Counted from the first letter of the stretch, positions 25,613 through 34,620 are shown. The stretch is DNA of 64,000 nucleotides from Bacillota bacterium (GCA_023415825.1 JAEZJF010000017.1:66585-130584), one strand, 5' to 3'. Made by a program: numbers and translations. The notes: generated by a model from the letters alone, not told the origin.

Positions 25613-26416
25613 TTAACTCAATAGGAACTTTTCAACGGCATAAGCCACTCCGTCTTCCTCATTTCCCAAAGTAACAAAATCTGCAATTTCTTTTACCTTT
25701 TCAACACCATTACCCATACATATTCCTAGGCCTGCATATTCAATCATTGAGATGTCATTGTAGGTATCTCCAACTGCAATAATTTCTTCTTTTTGAATAC
25801 CGTAATGATTAGCAAGTACTTTTAGTGCATAACCCTTTGTTGCCTTTTTGTTAGTAAACTCCAAGAAAAATGGTTGTGAAAAAAAAGTATTCACTTCTTC
25901 ACCAGCGATTTTTTCAAACTCGGGTTTAACTTTTTGCAATATTTCATTTTCTTCTGCAATTAATATTTTAATTACGGAGGAATTGATAAATTTACTTAGC
26001 TTCCCTACCTGAATCATGACCGAGCTATTGATGAAATTCTCCTTATAAAACTGCGACCATTTATTTTTTTCTCCTACATAAATCTTATCCTCTATGTAGG
26101 CATTACAATGAAGCCCCAGTGTTTCCGCATGTTGTATTATAGGCAGAGCTTTTTCACAGTCAAGAAGCACCTCATGCAATACTCTCTTATTCATTCCATC
26201 AAAAACATACGCTCCTTGAAACCCAATCACCGGAAAATCCAATCCCATCTGCTGCATATAAAAATATGTCGACTCTACTGTTCGGCCTGATGCCAATATT
26301 ATTTTCACACCTTTTCTAGCAGCCTCATTGAGTACTTGTGCACTTTTTACGCTGATTGTCTTATCATTCCTAAGGAGCGTATCATCTAAATCTATTGCTA
26401 TCATCTTATAGTTCAT
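25613..26416 (-). CDS. Cof-type HAD-IIB phosphatase
   Basis: A 267-residue HAD hydrolase with motif I DLDDTLLRND (residues 9-18), motif II LASGRT, motif III Lys in TKKATKG-like region and motif IV GDTYNDISMIEYAG. Cof-type enzymes dephosphorylate small sugar or polyol phosphates. In this operon it could strip phosphate from a polyol phosphate freed by the phosphodiesterase. A 121-base gap separates it from the dehydrogenase gene. Confidence 0.88.
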   Translation of the reverse strand: MNYKMIAIDLDDTLLRNDKTISVKSAQVLNEAARKGVKIILASGRTVESTYFYMQQMGLDFPVIGFQGAYVFDGMNKRVLHEVLLDCEKALPIIQHAETLGLHCNAYIEDKIYVGEKNKWSQFYKENFINSSVMIQVGKLSKFINSSVIKILIAEENEILQKVKPEFEKIAGEEVNTFFSQPFFLEFTNKKATKGYALKVLANHYGIQKEEIIAVGDTYNDISMIEYAGLGICMGNGVEKVKEIADFVTLGNEEDGVAYAVEKFLLS

Positions 26417-26473
26417 TAACCCAGTAGCCCTCCTTAAATAGCCCTTTCCAGTTACTTGTCTGCAAGTCCTAGT

Positions 26474-27205
26474 TCAGCTTTTCAACTCTTTCAAATATTC
26501 TCTCAACCTATCTGGGTAATTGGTTGTAAAGCCATCCGCACCATAGTCCACACATTTCTTCAAATCATTTTTTTGATTGACAATCCAAGGGAAGACTTTA
26601 ATGCCCTCTTTTTGTAAGAGTGTTATCATGTCTTTTGATGTATAATCCAAGGGTGGATGATAGCTGTATACGTCCAATTCATTACTTCTTAAATATTCCA
26701 CTGGATTAATTAGGAAGCCGCTGAGCAATAACGCTATTTTTATATCTTTGTTGATTTTTCTTATCCTTTTTAATACCGTGTGATTGAATGAAGAAATAAC
26801 AATATTATCAATTTTCCCATGTTTTTCTAGCAACTCAATTACTTTTTCTCCAATATCTCTTTCATCGCTAGCTTTACTCTTAATTTCAATGTTAAGTAAC
26901 ATTGAATCTGGTATTAAGTCAAGGACTTCGCTCAATGTAGGGATCTTCTCTGATAGGGTTCTACTCTCAGAGCATTGACGTATAGATAGCTCTCTAATAT
27001 GACTGAAAGTCAGATCCTTAATTTCACCCTCACCGTTAGTTGTCCTTGAAACATCCCAATCGTGGCATACAACAAGATAATTGTCCTTCGTCAACTGCAC
27101 ATCAATCTCGATTCCATCACACTCTTGTGCAATAGCCTTCTTAAAAGATGTAATGGTGTTCTCCGGCGCATATCCCATTGCTCCACGGTGTCCAATAATC
27201 AACAT
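26474..27205 (-). CDS. glycerophosphodiester phosphodiesterase, UgpQ-like
   Basis: A 243-residue cytosolic GDPD with IIGHRGAMGYAPENTI (first catalytic His and metal Glu), GIEIDVQLTKD, VVCHDWDVSRTT (second catalytic His) and MLLNIEIKS. There is no signal peptide, as for UgpQ. It hydrolyses glycerophosphodiesters (or related polyol diesters) to an alcohol and a polyol phosphate. The start at 27205 has GGAGG upstream; the longer frame to 27238 overlaps the binding-protein gene. Its place after UgpB-like and permease genes repeats the ugp operon theme. Confidence 0.88.
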   Translation of the reverse strand: MLIIGHRGAMGYAPENTITSFKKAIAQECDGIEIDVQLTKDNYLVVCHDWDVSRTTNGEGEIKDLTFSHIRELSIRQCSESRTLSEKIPTLSEVLDLIPDSMLLNIEIKSKASDERDIGEKVIELLEKHGKIDNIVISSFNHTVLKRIRKINKDIKIALLLSGFLINPVEYLRSNELDVYSYHPPLDYTSKDMITLLQKEGIKVFPWIVNQKNDLKKCVDYGADGFTTNYPDRLREYLKELKS

Positions 27206-27221
27206 ATACTTAGAACCTCCG

Positions 27222-28604
27222 TTATTGCATCTTTGCATCTGTTTCTAAAACCTTTGTAACTCCTTGAGAAGCTTTTTTCAATGCATCTTCTGGAGTTAAT
27301 ATGCCTTCAAACAATCCTTCTAGGCATGTATTAACCTCATCACGTATAGCTTGCATATTCAATACCAAGACTCCTTGTGTTGCAGGGCTTATCTTTGTAT
27401 TTTGAACTTGATCAATCGGAGCCTTAAACTGTGGGTATTGCACTAGATTGTCTTTAACATTTTGAAGATTGTAAGCTTCTTTGTTAATAGGGAAGTATCC
27501 TGTTTTGATGTGCCAGTCTGCTTGTACTTCTGGTTTAGTAAGATATTTTATAAACTCCCACGCAGCCTGTTGTTCCGCTTCTGAAGGACCCTTTAACATC
27601 CAAAGGCTTGCACCCCCTACCGGGCAGCCTTGAGGATCATTGCCCTCGATAGTTGGCAGTCTGACTGTACCCACTTCAAAAGGTGCAGTTTTAATTGCTG
27701 CTGCTAGATTCGCACTAGAATCAAAGCATATAGCTACTTTTTCGCCTAGGAATGCCGTCCTGAACTCATTCCACCCACGTCCATAGCTAGTTGCCGTTCC
27801 TTCTCTATACATTTTATCCAGCCATTGAAAGAATTTTAGACCTTTTTCATTGTCGAAAACTGCCTCAGTCGGAATATCCTTTCGGCCGTTGTCATTATTA
27901 ACATATAGCTCTCCAGTATTAGCCATTATCTGCTCGAAGAACCATGCATGGATCATCATTGTAAAGCCATATGTCTCGACGGTATTGCCATTTCTAATTG
28001 TAAGCTTGGAAGCATAATCTGCAATTTCATCCAAAGTTAGTGGTGGCTTCTCAGGATCAAGGTTTGCTGCTTTAAACATGTCCTTATTGTAATACATAAC
28101 TGGTTCTGAGGAATTAAAAGGCATAGAATTCAGATTTCCTTCATAATCAGTATAATAACTTGTAATAGCTGGCTCCAGCACTGAGATATCAAAGTTTTCC
28201 TTATCTATAAATTGCTGAACAGGTATAAAAAAACCACTATTTTTCATGAACAATGTCCCGCCGTCATATACCTGAATCAGTGTAGGCGCTTCTTTTGTTC
28301 CTCCTACTGTTTTCAATTTATTTATAGATTCTTCATATGAACCTTGATATGTTCCCTCTACAATAATCTTATCTTGACTGTCATTGAAGCCCTTAATAAT
28401 GGATTCAAGTATCTCCATGTTTGTACCACCCATGGAAAACCAGAAAGTGATCTTAGTTGGATTGTCAGATTTCGGTTCTTCATTTTGTGGTTTTTCAGTT
28501 TGCTTTACAGTTTCTTTTGGAGGCTCTTTGCCACTGCATGCCACTAGAGATAGAACCATAACTGCAGAAATAATAATTGCAATAAACTTTTCAAATTTTT
28601 TCAT
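27222..28604 (-). CDS. ABC transporter substrate-binding lipoprotein, UgpB-like
   Basis: A 460-residue lipoprotein: signal peptide with lipobox LVAC (Cys near residue 24), then a family-1 solute-binding fold. Several blocks recall UgpB: TFWFSMGGTNME, YQGSYEESINKL, PFNSSEPVMYYNKDMF followed by NLDPEKPPLT, GGASLWMLKG, and DWHIKTGYFPIN. UgpB binds glycerol-3-phosphate and glycerophosphocholine, so a phosphorylated polyol or phosphodiester ligand is likely here. The ATG at 28604 has GGGAGG upstream. A 180-base gap separates it from the permease genes. Confidence 0.85.
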   Translation of the reverse strand: MKKFEKFIAIIISAVMVLSLVACSGKEPPKETVKQTEKPQNEEPKSDNPTKITFWFSMGGTNMEILESIIKGFNDSQDKIIVEGTYQGSYEESINKLKTVGGTKEAPTLIQVYDGGTLFMKNSGFFIPVQQFIDKENFDISVLEPAITSYYTDYEGNLNSMPFNSSEPVMYYNKDMFKAANLDPEKPPLTLDEIADYASKLTIRNGNTVETYGFTMMIHAWFFEQIMANTGELYVNNDNGRKDIPTEAVFDNEKGLKFFQWLDKMYREGTATSYGRGWNEFRTAFLGEKVAICFDSSANLAAAIKTAPFEVGTVRLPTIEGNDPQGCPVGGASLWMLKGPSEAEQQAAWEFIKYLTKPEVQADWHIKTGYFPINKEAYNLQNVKDNLVQYPQFKAPIDQVQNTKISPATQGVLVLNMQAIRDEVNTCLEGLFEGILTPEDALKKASQGVTKVLETDAKMQ

Positions 28605-28784
28605 TTTTTTATCCTCCCTAAACAATTTTATGTTTATTGAAAATCTGCTTACCGCTCCATCTTTCCACGCTAAACCTCCTTTTCTAATTATTGATGCCCT
28701 GACTTAAATACACTATCTGAAGCAATTAGTAAGCAATAGTGTTATTTAGCAACCAATATATTTTTATTAATTAGAAGGTATTAA

Positions 28785-29603
28785 TTAGCCTTTTACCGCA
28801 CCTGCCATTAGGCCCTTCTTAAGTTGTTTCTGTCCTGCATATAATAAGACAAGAGAAGGTAATACAACACAAACTACACCTGCCATCAGCAGACCCCAAT
28901 CTGTACCAGCCTCCTGAGAGATCAATGTTTTTAACCCTATCTGTATAGTTCTTGAATCTTTACTTGTCGTTACAAGCAATGGCCATAGGTACATGTTCCA
29001 CAAGTTCAAAAAACTATTTACTGCGCATGTTGCTAAGACTGGAGTTGAAAGCGGTAAGACAATAGATGCGTAAAATCTAAACCTGCCACATCCGTCAATT
29101 TCAGCTGATTCAGCTAGCTCCGAAGGTAAAGTCTTAAAATGCTGACGCATCAAAAACATTCCAAGAGCATTTGCAAGAAAAGGCAGTGTTAATCCGGCAT
29201 AACTATTTAACAAATCTAGTTTTATTATAGTAAGGTAATTAGGTATAACTGTCGCCTGCCAGGGGACCATCATCGTTGATATAAACAGTAAGAAGAAAAA
29301 ATTCTTCCCCTTAAAGGGTATAAATACGAAAGCAAAAGCTGCGAGGCTGCATGTTATTAGTCGAACAATCATAACAATAATAGCAATAGCAAAGCTATTA
29401 TACATGTATCTTAAAATCGGAATTGTAACTATTACTTTTGCATAGTTTTTAATTGAAGGCTGAAGTGTATAAAACTGACCTCTTGAGATCTCCTTAGTAT
29501 CCATAAAACTAACCACAAAAGCATATAGTACCGGGAAAATGACTGCTATTGATGTAATCACAAGCAAGGTGTAAAATATTATGCTATTCTTGTTCTTAAT
29601 CAT
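28785..29603 (-). CDS. ABC transporter permease, UgpE/MalG-like
   Basis: A 272-residue permease with six membrane helices and the EAA loop ELAESAEIDGCGRFRFYASIVLPLS. It pairs with the upstream gene (ATGA overlap). No ATPase gene is present in the operon; a general MsmX/UgpC-type ATPase elsewhere would be needed. Confidence 0.9.
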   Translation of the reverse strand: MIKNKNSIIFYTLLVITSIAVIFPVLYAFVVSFMDTKEISRGQFYTLQPSIKNYAKVIVTIPILRYMYNSFAIAIIVMIVRLITCSLAAFAFVFIPFKGKNFFFLLFISTMMVPWQATVIPNYLTIIKLDLLNSYAGLTLPFLANALGMFLMRQHFKTLPSELAESAEIDGCGRFRFYASIVLPLSTPVLATCAVNSFLNLWNMYLWPLLVTTSKDSRTIQIGLKTLISQEAGTDWGLLMAGVVCVVLPSLVLLYAGQKQLKKGLMAGAVKG

Positions 29604-30505
29604 TTGTAATGCACCATACCTTTCTCGACTTTAAATTGTAATCCGGTAAGAAGTAAAACAAACAGAAATAGAACTATTGCTTGTGCACTCGCACTACCAA
29701 AACGATAATTAATGAAAGCTTCTTTATATATGGAATAGACTATTAAGTTTGTTGCCTTTGAAGGACCACCACTTGTTAAAATATCTATCTGTCCAAACGA
29801 TTGCAATGCATTTATTATGCTCACTACACAAATGAAGAATAGTGTGGGGGACAGCAGTGGTATTGTTATACTAAACAACTGACGGAAATACCCTGCACCA
29901 TCAAGTCTTGAGCTTTCATATAACTCTTCTGGAATGTTTTTTAGTCCGCTGGATAAAACAAGAAAATCAAATCCTATATTCATCCATATCGTAGTTAAAG
30001 TAACTGCAATAAAAGCTGACGCTTGTCCGGTCAGCCATTTAACTGGAGGAATGTTGATCAATCCCAGCATATTATTCAAAGCACCCATACTTGGATGAAA
30101 AAGAAATAGCCATATAGTTGCACCAGCTGCTACAGATATTCCCATGGTTGATGTATAAAATGTTCCAAAGAAATTACTGCCTTTAAGTCCCTCATTTGCC
30201 AAAAGAGCAAAAAATAGCGCTAAAGCTATTCCTATGACTACCGTAAAAAAAGCAAACATAAACGTTACTTTCAAGCTCTGCAAAAACCCGTCTTCACTCA
30301 GCATGTTTATGTAGTTTTCAAACCCAATGTTTTCAATAGGTTTTCCAAGGGTATTAGTAAGGTGAAAACTTAAAAAAAGTGTCTTTAAGAGAGGATAAAA
30401 CATAAATATGCTCAGTAAAAAGAACGAGGGGAACAAGTAAATCATTGCTGAAAAGAAATTTGCTCTTTCTTTGATCGCTTTTTTGCTACACAAATTTTGC
30501 CTCAT
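29600..30505 (-). CDS. ABC transporter permease, UgpA/MalF-like
   Basis: A 301-residue permease with six helices and the EAA loop ELYESSRLDGAGYFRQLFSITIPLL. It is the first gene of the island operon, 160 bases downstream of a good promoter, with GGAG before the ATG. Confidence 0.9.
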   Translation of the reverse strand: MRQNLCSKKAIKERANFFSAMIYLFPSFFLLSIFMFYPLLKTLFLSFHLTNTLGKPIENIGFENYINMLSEDGFLQSLKVTFMFAFFTVVIGIALALFFALLANEGLKGSNFFGTFYTSTMGISVAAGATIWLFLFHPSMGALNNMLGLINIPPVKWLTGQASAFIAVTLTTIWMNIGFDFLVLSSGLKNIPEELYESSRLDGAGYFRQLFSITIPLLSPTLFFICVVSIINALQSFGQIDILTSGGPSKATNLIVYSIYKEAFINYRFGSASAQAIVLFLFVLLLTGLQFKVEKGMVHYK

Positions 30506-30618
30506 CTCAAATTTTTCTCCTTCGGTAGTTTATATATTTATTGAATTTAAGAAACCAAATTATAAGAGATTAAGGAATGATTCTAATTTTCTGCAATGTT
30601 CTTTTATGTTTTTTTATT

Positions 30619-30639
30619 TCACATATGATCATATTATGT
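30619..30639. promoter_or_regulatory. palindrome downstream of the operon promoter, possible DeoR operator
   Basis: An inverted repeat centred on TGATCA within CACATATGATCATATTATGTG, between promoter and first gene. AT-rich palindromes are easily found by chance in this stretch; its place is what makes it interesting. Confidence 0.4.
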
Positions 30640-30664
30640 GTTCATTTGTTTGCTTTATGAAACG

Positions 30665-30692
30665 ATTATATCATAGGGCATTCGCTTGTCAA
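30665..30692 (-). promoter_or_regulatory. promoter of the island catabolic operon
   Basis: On the minus strand TTGACA (30692-30687), 16 bases, TATAAT (30670-30665), both perfect. About 30 bases downstream, at 30619-30639, lies an ATATGATCATAT-centred palindrome flanked by CACATA/TATGTG that could be a DeoR-type operator covering the early transcript. Confidence 0.75.
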
Positions 30693-30756
30693 TAGATTTC
30701 GAAACAAAATTAATTTAATTGTTGTCCACCTTAAACAGAAAAGTTCATTTTTATCA

Positions 30757-30785
30757 TTGAAACTATTTCTTGATCGATATATAAT
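30757..30785 (+). promoter_or_regulatory. promoter of the deoR pair
   Basis: TTGAAA at 30757-30762, 17 bases, TATAAT at 30780-30785, about 70 bases before the first DeoR gene. It diverges from the operon promoter 65 bases away. Confidence 0.65.
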
Positions 30786-30855
30786 AGTAAAAAAGACTAA
30801 TACAATCCTAAATTGCACTTTAATATCAGATTTTATGGATTATGAGGGATAATAC

Positions 30856-31632
30856 ATGAGCAAAAATAAAAGATTAGAAACAATCAAGTCAATTATTCTC
30901 CAAAACGGTACTATTAGTATAGCTAGTCTTTCTGAAAAGTTAAATGTTAATAAGATAACAATACGAAGAGATTTGGAAACACTGGAGCAAGAGAAGTTCT
31001 TGATACGAACACACGGGGGAGCAATTCTCAATAAAGCACCCAGTTCAGATGATGCTAAAAACATTTTTGTTAAGGATATAGAAATAAGCAACATTGAATA
31101 CAAAGAACCTATTGCTAGGTTAGCCGTATCACTTATCGCAGAAAATGATAGCATCTTTATTGGCGGCGGGAGCACTTGCTATTTATTTGCCAAGGAACTA
31201 AAAGCTCATACAGGTGTTTCAATTGTAACTACCAGCCTCAATGCAACATATGAGCTTTCACCCTATGTAAAAAACATGTACTTTATCGGTGGCGAGTTAA
31301 TAAGTAACAGAGGTATTTTTTATACAGGTGGTCCAAAAGTTGATTCTGAACTAGATAAAATTTTCGTAAACAAGGCATTTATAAGTGTCAGTGGTGTTGA
31401 TTTGAAAGCTGGTTTGACAATACACGAGCTTTCACAACTAAGCATGCTTCAAATGGTTCCTAAAATAGCAAAGCAGGTTATTATCATTGCTGATTCCAAC
31501 AAATTTGACCACTTAAGCACCCATAAATTAGGACTATTGGAAACGGGGCATATCATTATAACAAATAACAATATTGATAAAAAATACTATAGCGCTTTTG
31601 AACAAAAAGGTATAAAATTACTGACTATTTGA
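30856..31632 (+). CDS. DeoR-family transcriptional regulator, copy 1
   Basis: A 258-residue DeoR protein: N-terminal HTH (residues 5-60, LETIKSIILQNGTISIASLS, NKITIRRDLETLEQE) and a C-terminal sugar-phosphate sensor domain with FIGGGSTCYLFAKEL and the GGELISNRGIFYTGGP block. The family usually represses sugar-phosphate catabolic genes and is released by a phosphorylated intermediate. Divergent from the transporter/catabolic operon, so it is its likely repressor. Confidence 0.9.
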   Translation: MSKNKRLETIKSIILQNGTISIASLSEKLNVNKITIRRDLETLEQEKFLIRTHGGAILNKAPSSDDAKNIFVKDIEISNIEYKEPIARLAVSLIAENDSIFIGGGSTCYLFAKELKAHTGVSIVTTSLNATYELSPYVKNMYFIGGELISNRGIFYTGGPKVDSELDKIFVNKAFISVSGVDLKAGLTIHELSQLSMLQMVPKIAKQVIIIADSNKFDHLSTHKLGLLETGHIIITNNNIDKKYYSAFEQKGIKLLTI

Positions 31633-31665
31633 TCAAAGCTAATTTAACCAGGAGGTCTATCAATA

Positions 31666-32445
31666 ATGTTCTATGAGGAAAGAATAAATAAGATTAAAAC
31701 TTTGTTATTAGAAAAAGACGCTATCAATATTTCTCATTTAGCGACACTCTTAAATGTATCCGAAGTTACTATCCGACGTGATATTAATAGACTTGAAGAG
31801 GAAGGATTCCTCATTAAAACACAGGGCGGAGCAGTATTAGCCAAAGCAAATACAACAAATAGTCTGAACAAAGAAGTTTACATTGTTGAAGAAACTATCA
31901 CAAATTATGAATATAAAAATCGTATTGCGGAAATGGCAGCAGCTATTATTGAAGAAAATGATAGCGTTTTTCTAGGAGAAGGGACCACCTGTTACTTGCT
32001 ATCCAAAAAGATGAAAAAATTCAATAATATAACCCTAGTTACAAATAACCTAAGCGCTTGTCTTGAGCTTGCACCCTATATTAAAAATATATATTTAATA
32101 GGTGGAGAGCTAATCCGTAATAGAGGAAATCTCTATACAGGGGGGCCCAAGGTGGCCTCGAATTTAAGCACTGTTTTTGTAAATAAGGCTTTTGTGAGTT
32201 CTAATGGATTTGACGTAAACATTGGTTTTACTATTCAAGAACTTTCCCAGCTTAATATACTATCGTACTTGCCCAAATTTGCTTCTCGGATTATTTCAAT
32301 GATTGATTATAAAAAGTTCGGAATTTTTAGCGTACACCAGCTTGCCCCAGCAGATTTTGCCGACATAATAATTACTAACAAAGAAGTTGATTTACAATAT
32401 CAAGAAATTTTATCGAGAAAAAATATAAAACTTTTGACATGTTAA
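31666..32445 (+). CDS. DeoR-family transcriptional regulator, copy 2
   Basis: A 259-residue paralogue of the preceding gene, alike along its whole length: HTH NVSEVTIRRDINRLEEEGFL and sensor blocks FLGEGTTCYLLSKKM and GGELIRNRGNLYTGGP. The recognition helix differs between the two (NVNKITIRRDLETL versus NVSEVTIRRDINRL), so they may bind different sites or form hybrids. It has AGGAGG 10 bases upstream and follows copy 1 by 33 bases. Confidence 0.9.
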   Translation: MFYEERINKIKTLLLEKDAINISHLATLLNVSEVTIRRDINRLEEEGFLIKTQGGAVLAKANTTNSLNKEVYIVEETITNYEYKNRIAEMAAAIIEENDSVFLGEGTTCYLLSKKMKKFNNITLVTNNLSACLELAPYIKNIYLIGGELIRNRGNLYTGGPKVASNLSTVFVNKAFVSSNGFDVNIGFTIQELSQLNILSYLPKFASRIISMIDYKKFGIFSVHQLAPADFADIIITNKEVDLQYQEILSRKNIKLLTC

Positions 32446-32820
32446 ATAGCAATCGAGCCACAATCTAAGCGGTTTTGAAGATTTTGATATACGGATTCAC
32501 TCACATTAATCTCCGCCTCATCCAAGGCAGATAGGTAAGCCCCCGCTACACGAGGGAGTGTGAGGTGAATAAGGTGCGCTTGTGGAGCAGTCTTGTGCAG
32601 GGCGGTTATAAGCTGATCATTAAGCAAGGGGCAGGTCTCATAGGCACTGTATAGGGACCCGCCCAGCACTACCGGCACTTTCATATCCTCCATACCGAGT
32701 CTTAAAATAACGCCTGATATCTCTTCCCCTATGATTTAGCCCATCTTTAATAAAATATCCTGGTAGACTTTATTCCTTTGCATTGCAAGCTTAAAAACCA
32801 ACGGGGGGGGATTTGATCAA
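32442..32820 (-). pseudogene. remnant of a BadF/BadG-type (N-acetylglucosamine kinase-like) ATPase
   Basis: The last 83 codons hold VPVVLGGSLYSAYETCPLLN and APQAHLIHLTLPRVAGAYLSAL, the C-terminal pattern of BadF-type sugar kinases. Upstream the frame continues (IIGEEISGVILRLG) but is broken by a TAA at about 32737, and further kinase-like sequence lies beyond it. No start or ATP-binding N terminus is left. Its end overlaps the second DeoR gene by 4 bases, tail to tail. Confidence 0.6.
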
Positions 32821-33045
32821 GACAATCCTCAAAATACTCTTCGGACTGCCTGAATTTACTGTTAGGGTTCGTATAAGAAGTAGTTATCTGAAATAAACCG
32901 AAGGGGCGCGCCATCCGTGGCGCGGAATATATGAGTTATGTATTGAAGCTATTTCACACTTGTAGAATTATGTTCAATAGATAAATTATGCACTAACAAT
33001 TGTTTATCATACCGATAAATAGGAATTTGTAAAGGAGAGCAAACT

Positions 33046-33420
33046 ATGAAACAAATCGAAAATTATAATGCGAACAAATATAATAGTGATATGTATTCTG
33101 AAATTGAAAGCGGAGTATATGAAGCAAAAGAAGATGGTAAGAGTTTTTATGTAACTTCACTATCTTTTGTTCAAGAGCCAGAATTTAATGAGGGTGCTAA
33201 TGCAAATTATATAACACAATATCCTTTAGAAGATGTACTAGATAAATTCTATTGCCATATTTCGGACTTTTTCGAAGAACTAAATACAGTTGGCTCTCAA
33301 AAATGTTATCAAGAATTTGCAAGCCCTGATTTAGAGGATATTAGAAACTTACGTTCTTTAATTGGAAAACACGTATATAACAAAGAAATTGAAGGATATA
33401 TAAAACTTATTATTGAATAA
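33046..33420 (+). CDS. hypothetical acidic protein, 124 residues
   Basis: Begins MKQIENYNANKYNSDMYSEI with AAAGGAGAG 8 bases before the ATG. Acidic, soluble, no signal or motif that I recognise. The size and acidity recall immunity or antitoxin proteins, but nothing firm supports that. First of three small plus-strand genes at the tRNA end of the island. Confidence 0.6.
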   Translation: MKQIENYNANKYNSDMYSEIESGVYEAKEDGKSFYVTSLSFVQEPEFNEGANANYITQYPLEDVLDKFYCHISDFFEELNTVGSQKCYQEFASPDLEDIRNLRSLIGKHVYNKEIEGYIKLIIE

Positions 33421-33459
33421 AGCAGAGAGGATCAAATACCAACTTATAGAGGAATGCAT

Positions 33460-33855
33460 ATGGAGAAATATATCGTTACTATTATAGAATTGAATTCAAA
33501 AATGGAAACAGAACTTGAAATCCTTGCCGATGAAGAATCTGACGATATTGTGCTGAAAGCCAGTATAAACAATCGGGAGGTTTTGGTTTCTGATTACAAT
33601 TATCTTCCAGCGTATCAGAAATTGAGAGATTGTGTGCTATCTATGGGCTATGGGATAAAGTGCAATGGGTCACGTCGTAATGCCGTCCAATCCGGAATGA
33701 TGGGATCGAATGCTAAAATCTATCTTGTGGAATTAGGCAGACAGGCATTGCTACGAGATACTGTAGGTATTTATGATTATGCTGACATAAATGAATTTCC
33801 CAATACGCAAGAACAAAAGGCGTTTTTGCAAAAGTGGATAGGTTCTTTAGGTTAA
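33460..33855 (+). CDS. hypothetical protein, 131 residues
   Basis: Begins MEKYIVTIIELNSKMETELE. The start at 33460 is preferred over an ATG two codons earlier because AGAGGA then lies at the proper distance (6 bases). It has an alpha/beta composition with NCSRRN-like basic patch (KCNGSRRNAVQSGMMGSNAK) and no family I can name. It follows the 124-residue gene by 39 bases, so the two are probably co-transcribed. Confidence 0.6.
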   Translation: MEKYIVTIIELNSKMETELEILADEESDDIVLKASINNREVLVSDYNYLPAYQKLRDCVLSMGYGIKCNGSRRNAVQSGMMGSNAKIYLVELGRQALLRDTVGIYDYADINEFPNTQEQKAFLQKWIGSLG

Positions 33856-33891
33856 AATAAGAAACGGAGGATATAGGTTGCGAAAGTAAGT

Positions 33892-34059
33892 ATGTATATT
33901 AGTGGTGCTATTCGCCAATTCGGTTATTGGTTTGCACATGGAACATTAGGCTACCCTACTTTAGAGGGAGTTGATTATATCGACTCCACAACTATAGAGG
34001 AAAGCAGTTTCGTGGAGCAGGCTTTTGCAATATTTATAAATAATTTGGAATTCCTGTAA
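33892..34059 (+). CDS. short ORF (55 codons), possibly the broken 5' region of a gene
   Basis: MYISGAIRQFGYWFAHGTLG, then an acidic second half ending NNLEFL. A good GGAGG (33866-33870) is placed for a TTG start at 33878, but that frame stops after three codons; the 55-codon frame begins 14 bases later in a different frame. A one-base loss would explain this. No family recognised. Confidence 0.35.
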   Translation: MYISGAIRQFGYWFAHGTLGYPTLEGVDYIDSTTIEESSFVEQAFAIFINNLEFL

Positions 34060-34191
34060 GTAAGGAACGCTACACAGAATAATAAACAATGAGTATAATA
34101 GGATCGATAAATTCCAATTTGTAGTGTAACTATTGCGCATAATTTTTATAATGCGCAATAAAGTTATTAATAATTATCGACTGAGGGCTCT

Positions 34192-34620
34192 ATGAAAAAA
34201 ATGATTTTACTGCTTTGGGGACTAGTTCCTTTCGGGGTTGGTTTCTTAATAAATGCACTATTGATGGAAAATCTTATATTGCCATTCAAGATTATTGGAA
34301 TTGCATTTCTGCTCGGGTGGGGGCTTCTTGGATTCTTAACGAACAGTAACGGGGAAACGGTCGTAAAGTCTGCTGTATTTGCCAATCTTCCTGCTTTCTT
34401 TGTGCTTTTACTTATACTGTATCAAGAAAAAATATTAGGCCATTATTGGATGAATCTATTTGGCATAGCTACGCAGTTTTTCTTTTTGCCATTACTCAAC
34501 ATATCATTTTCACTAACATTTTGGGCACAACATGTTTGGCCGGCGTACATAGTATCGTTTTTACTTATGGGTGTTGCATTCCTGCTAGGTGGTTATGTAA
34601 AAAAGCACCGTACAAAATGA
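34192..34620 (+). CDS. small membrane protein, four helices
   Basis: A 142-residue hydrophobic protein (MKKMILLLWGLVPFGVGFLI at the start) with four predicted membrane helices and a basic KKHRTK end. Function unknown. No clear ribosome binding site beyond GAGGG 10 bases before the ATG. Confidence 0.6.
   Translation: MKKMILLLWGLVPFGVGFLINALLMENLILPFKIIGIAFLLGWGLLGFLTNSNGETVVKSAVFANLPAFFVLLLILYQEKILGHYWMNLFGIATQFFFLPLLNISFSLTFWAQHVWPAYIVSFLLMGVAFLLGGYVKKHRTK

Noticed and set aside
30655..30680. CcpA (cre) site overlapping the island operon promoter
   Set aside because: ATGAAACGATTATATCAT is near the cre pattern but one base short between TG and CG; not convincing.
33046..33855. Toxin-antitoxin pair
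   Set aside because: Sizes and coupling would fit, but no toxin or antitoxin motif is visible in either protein.
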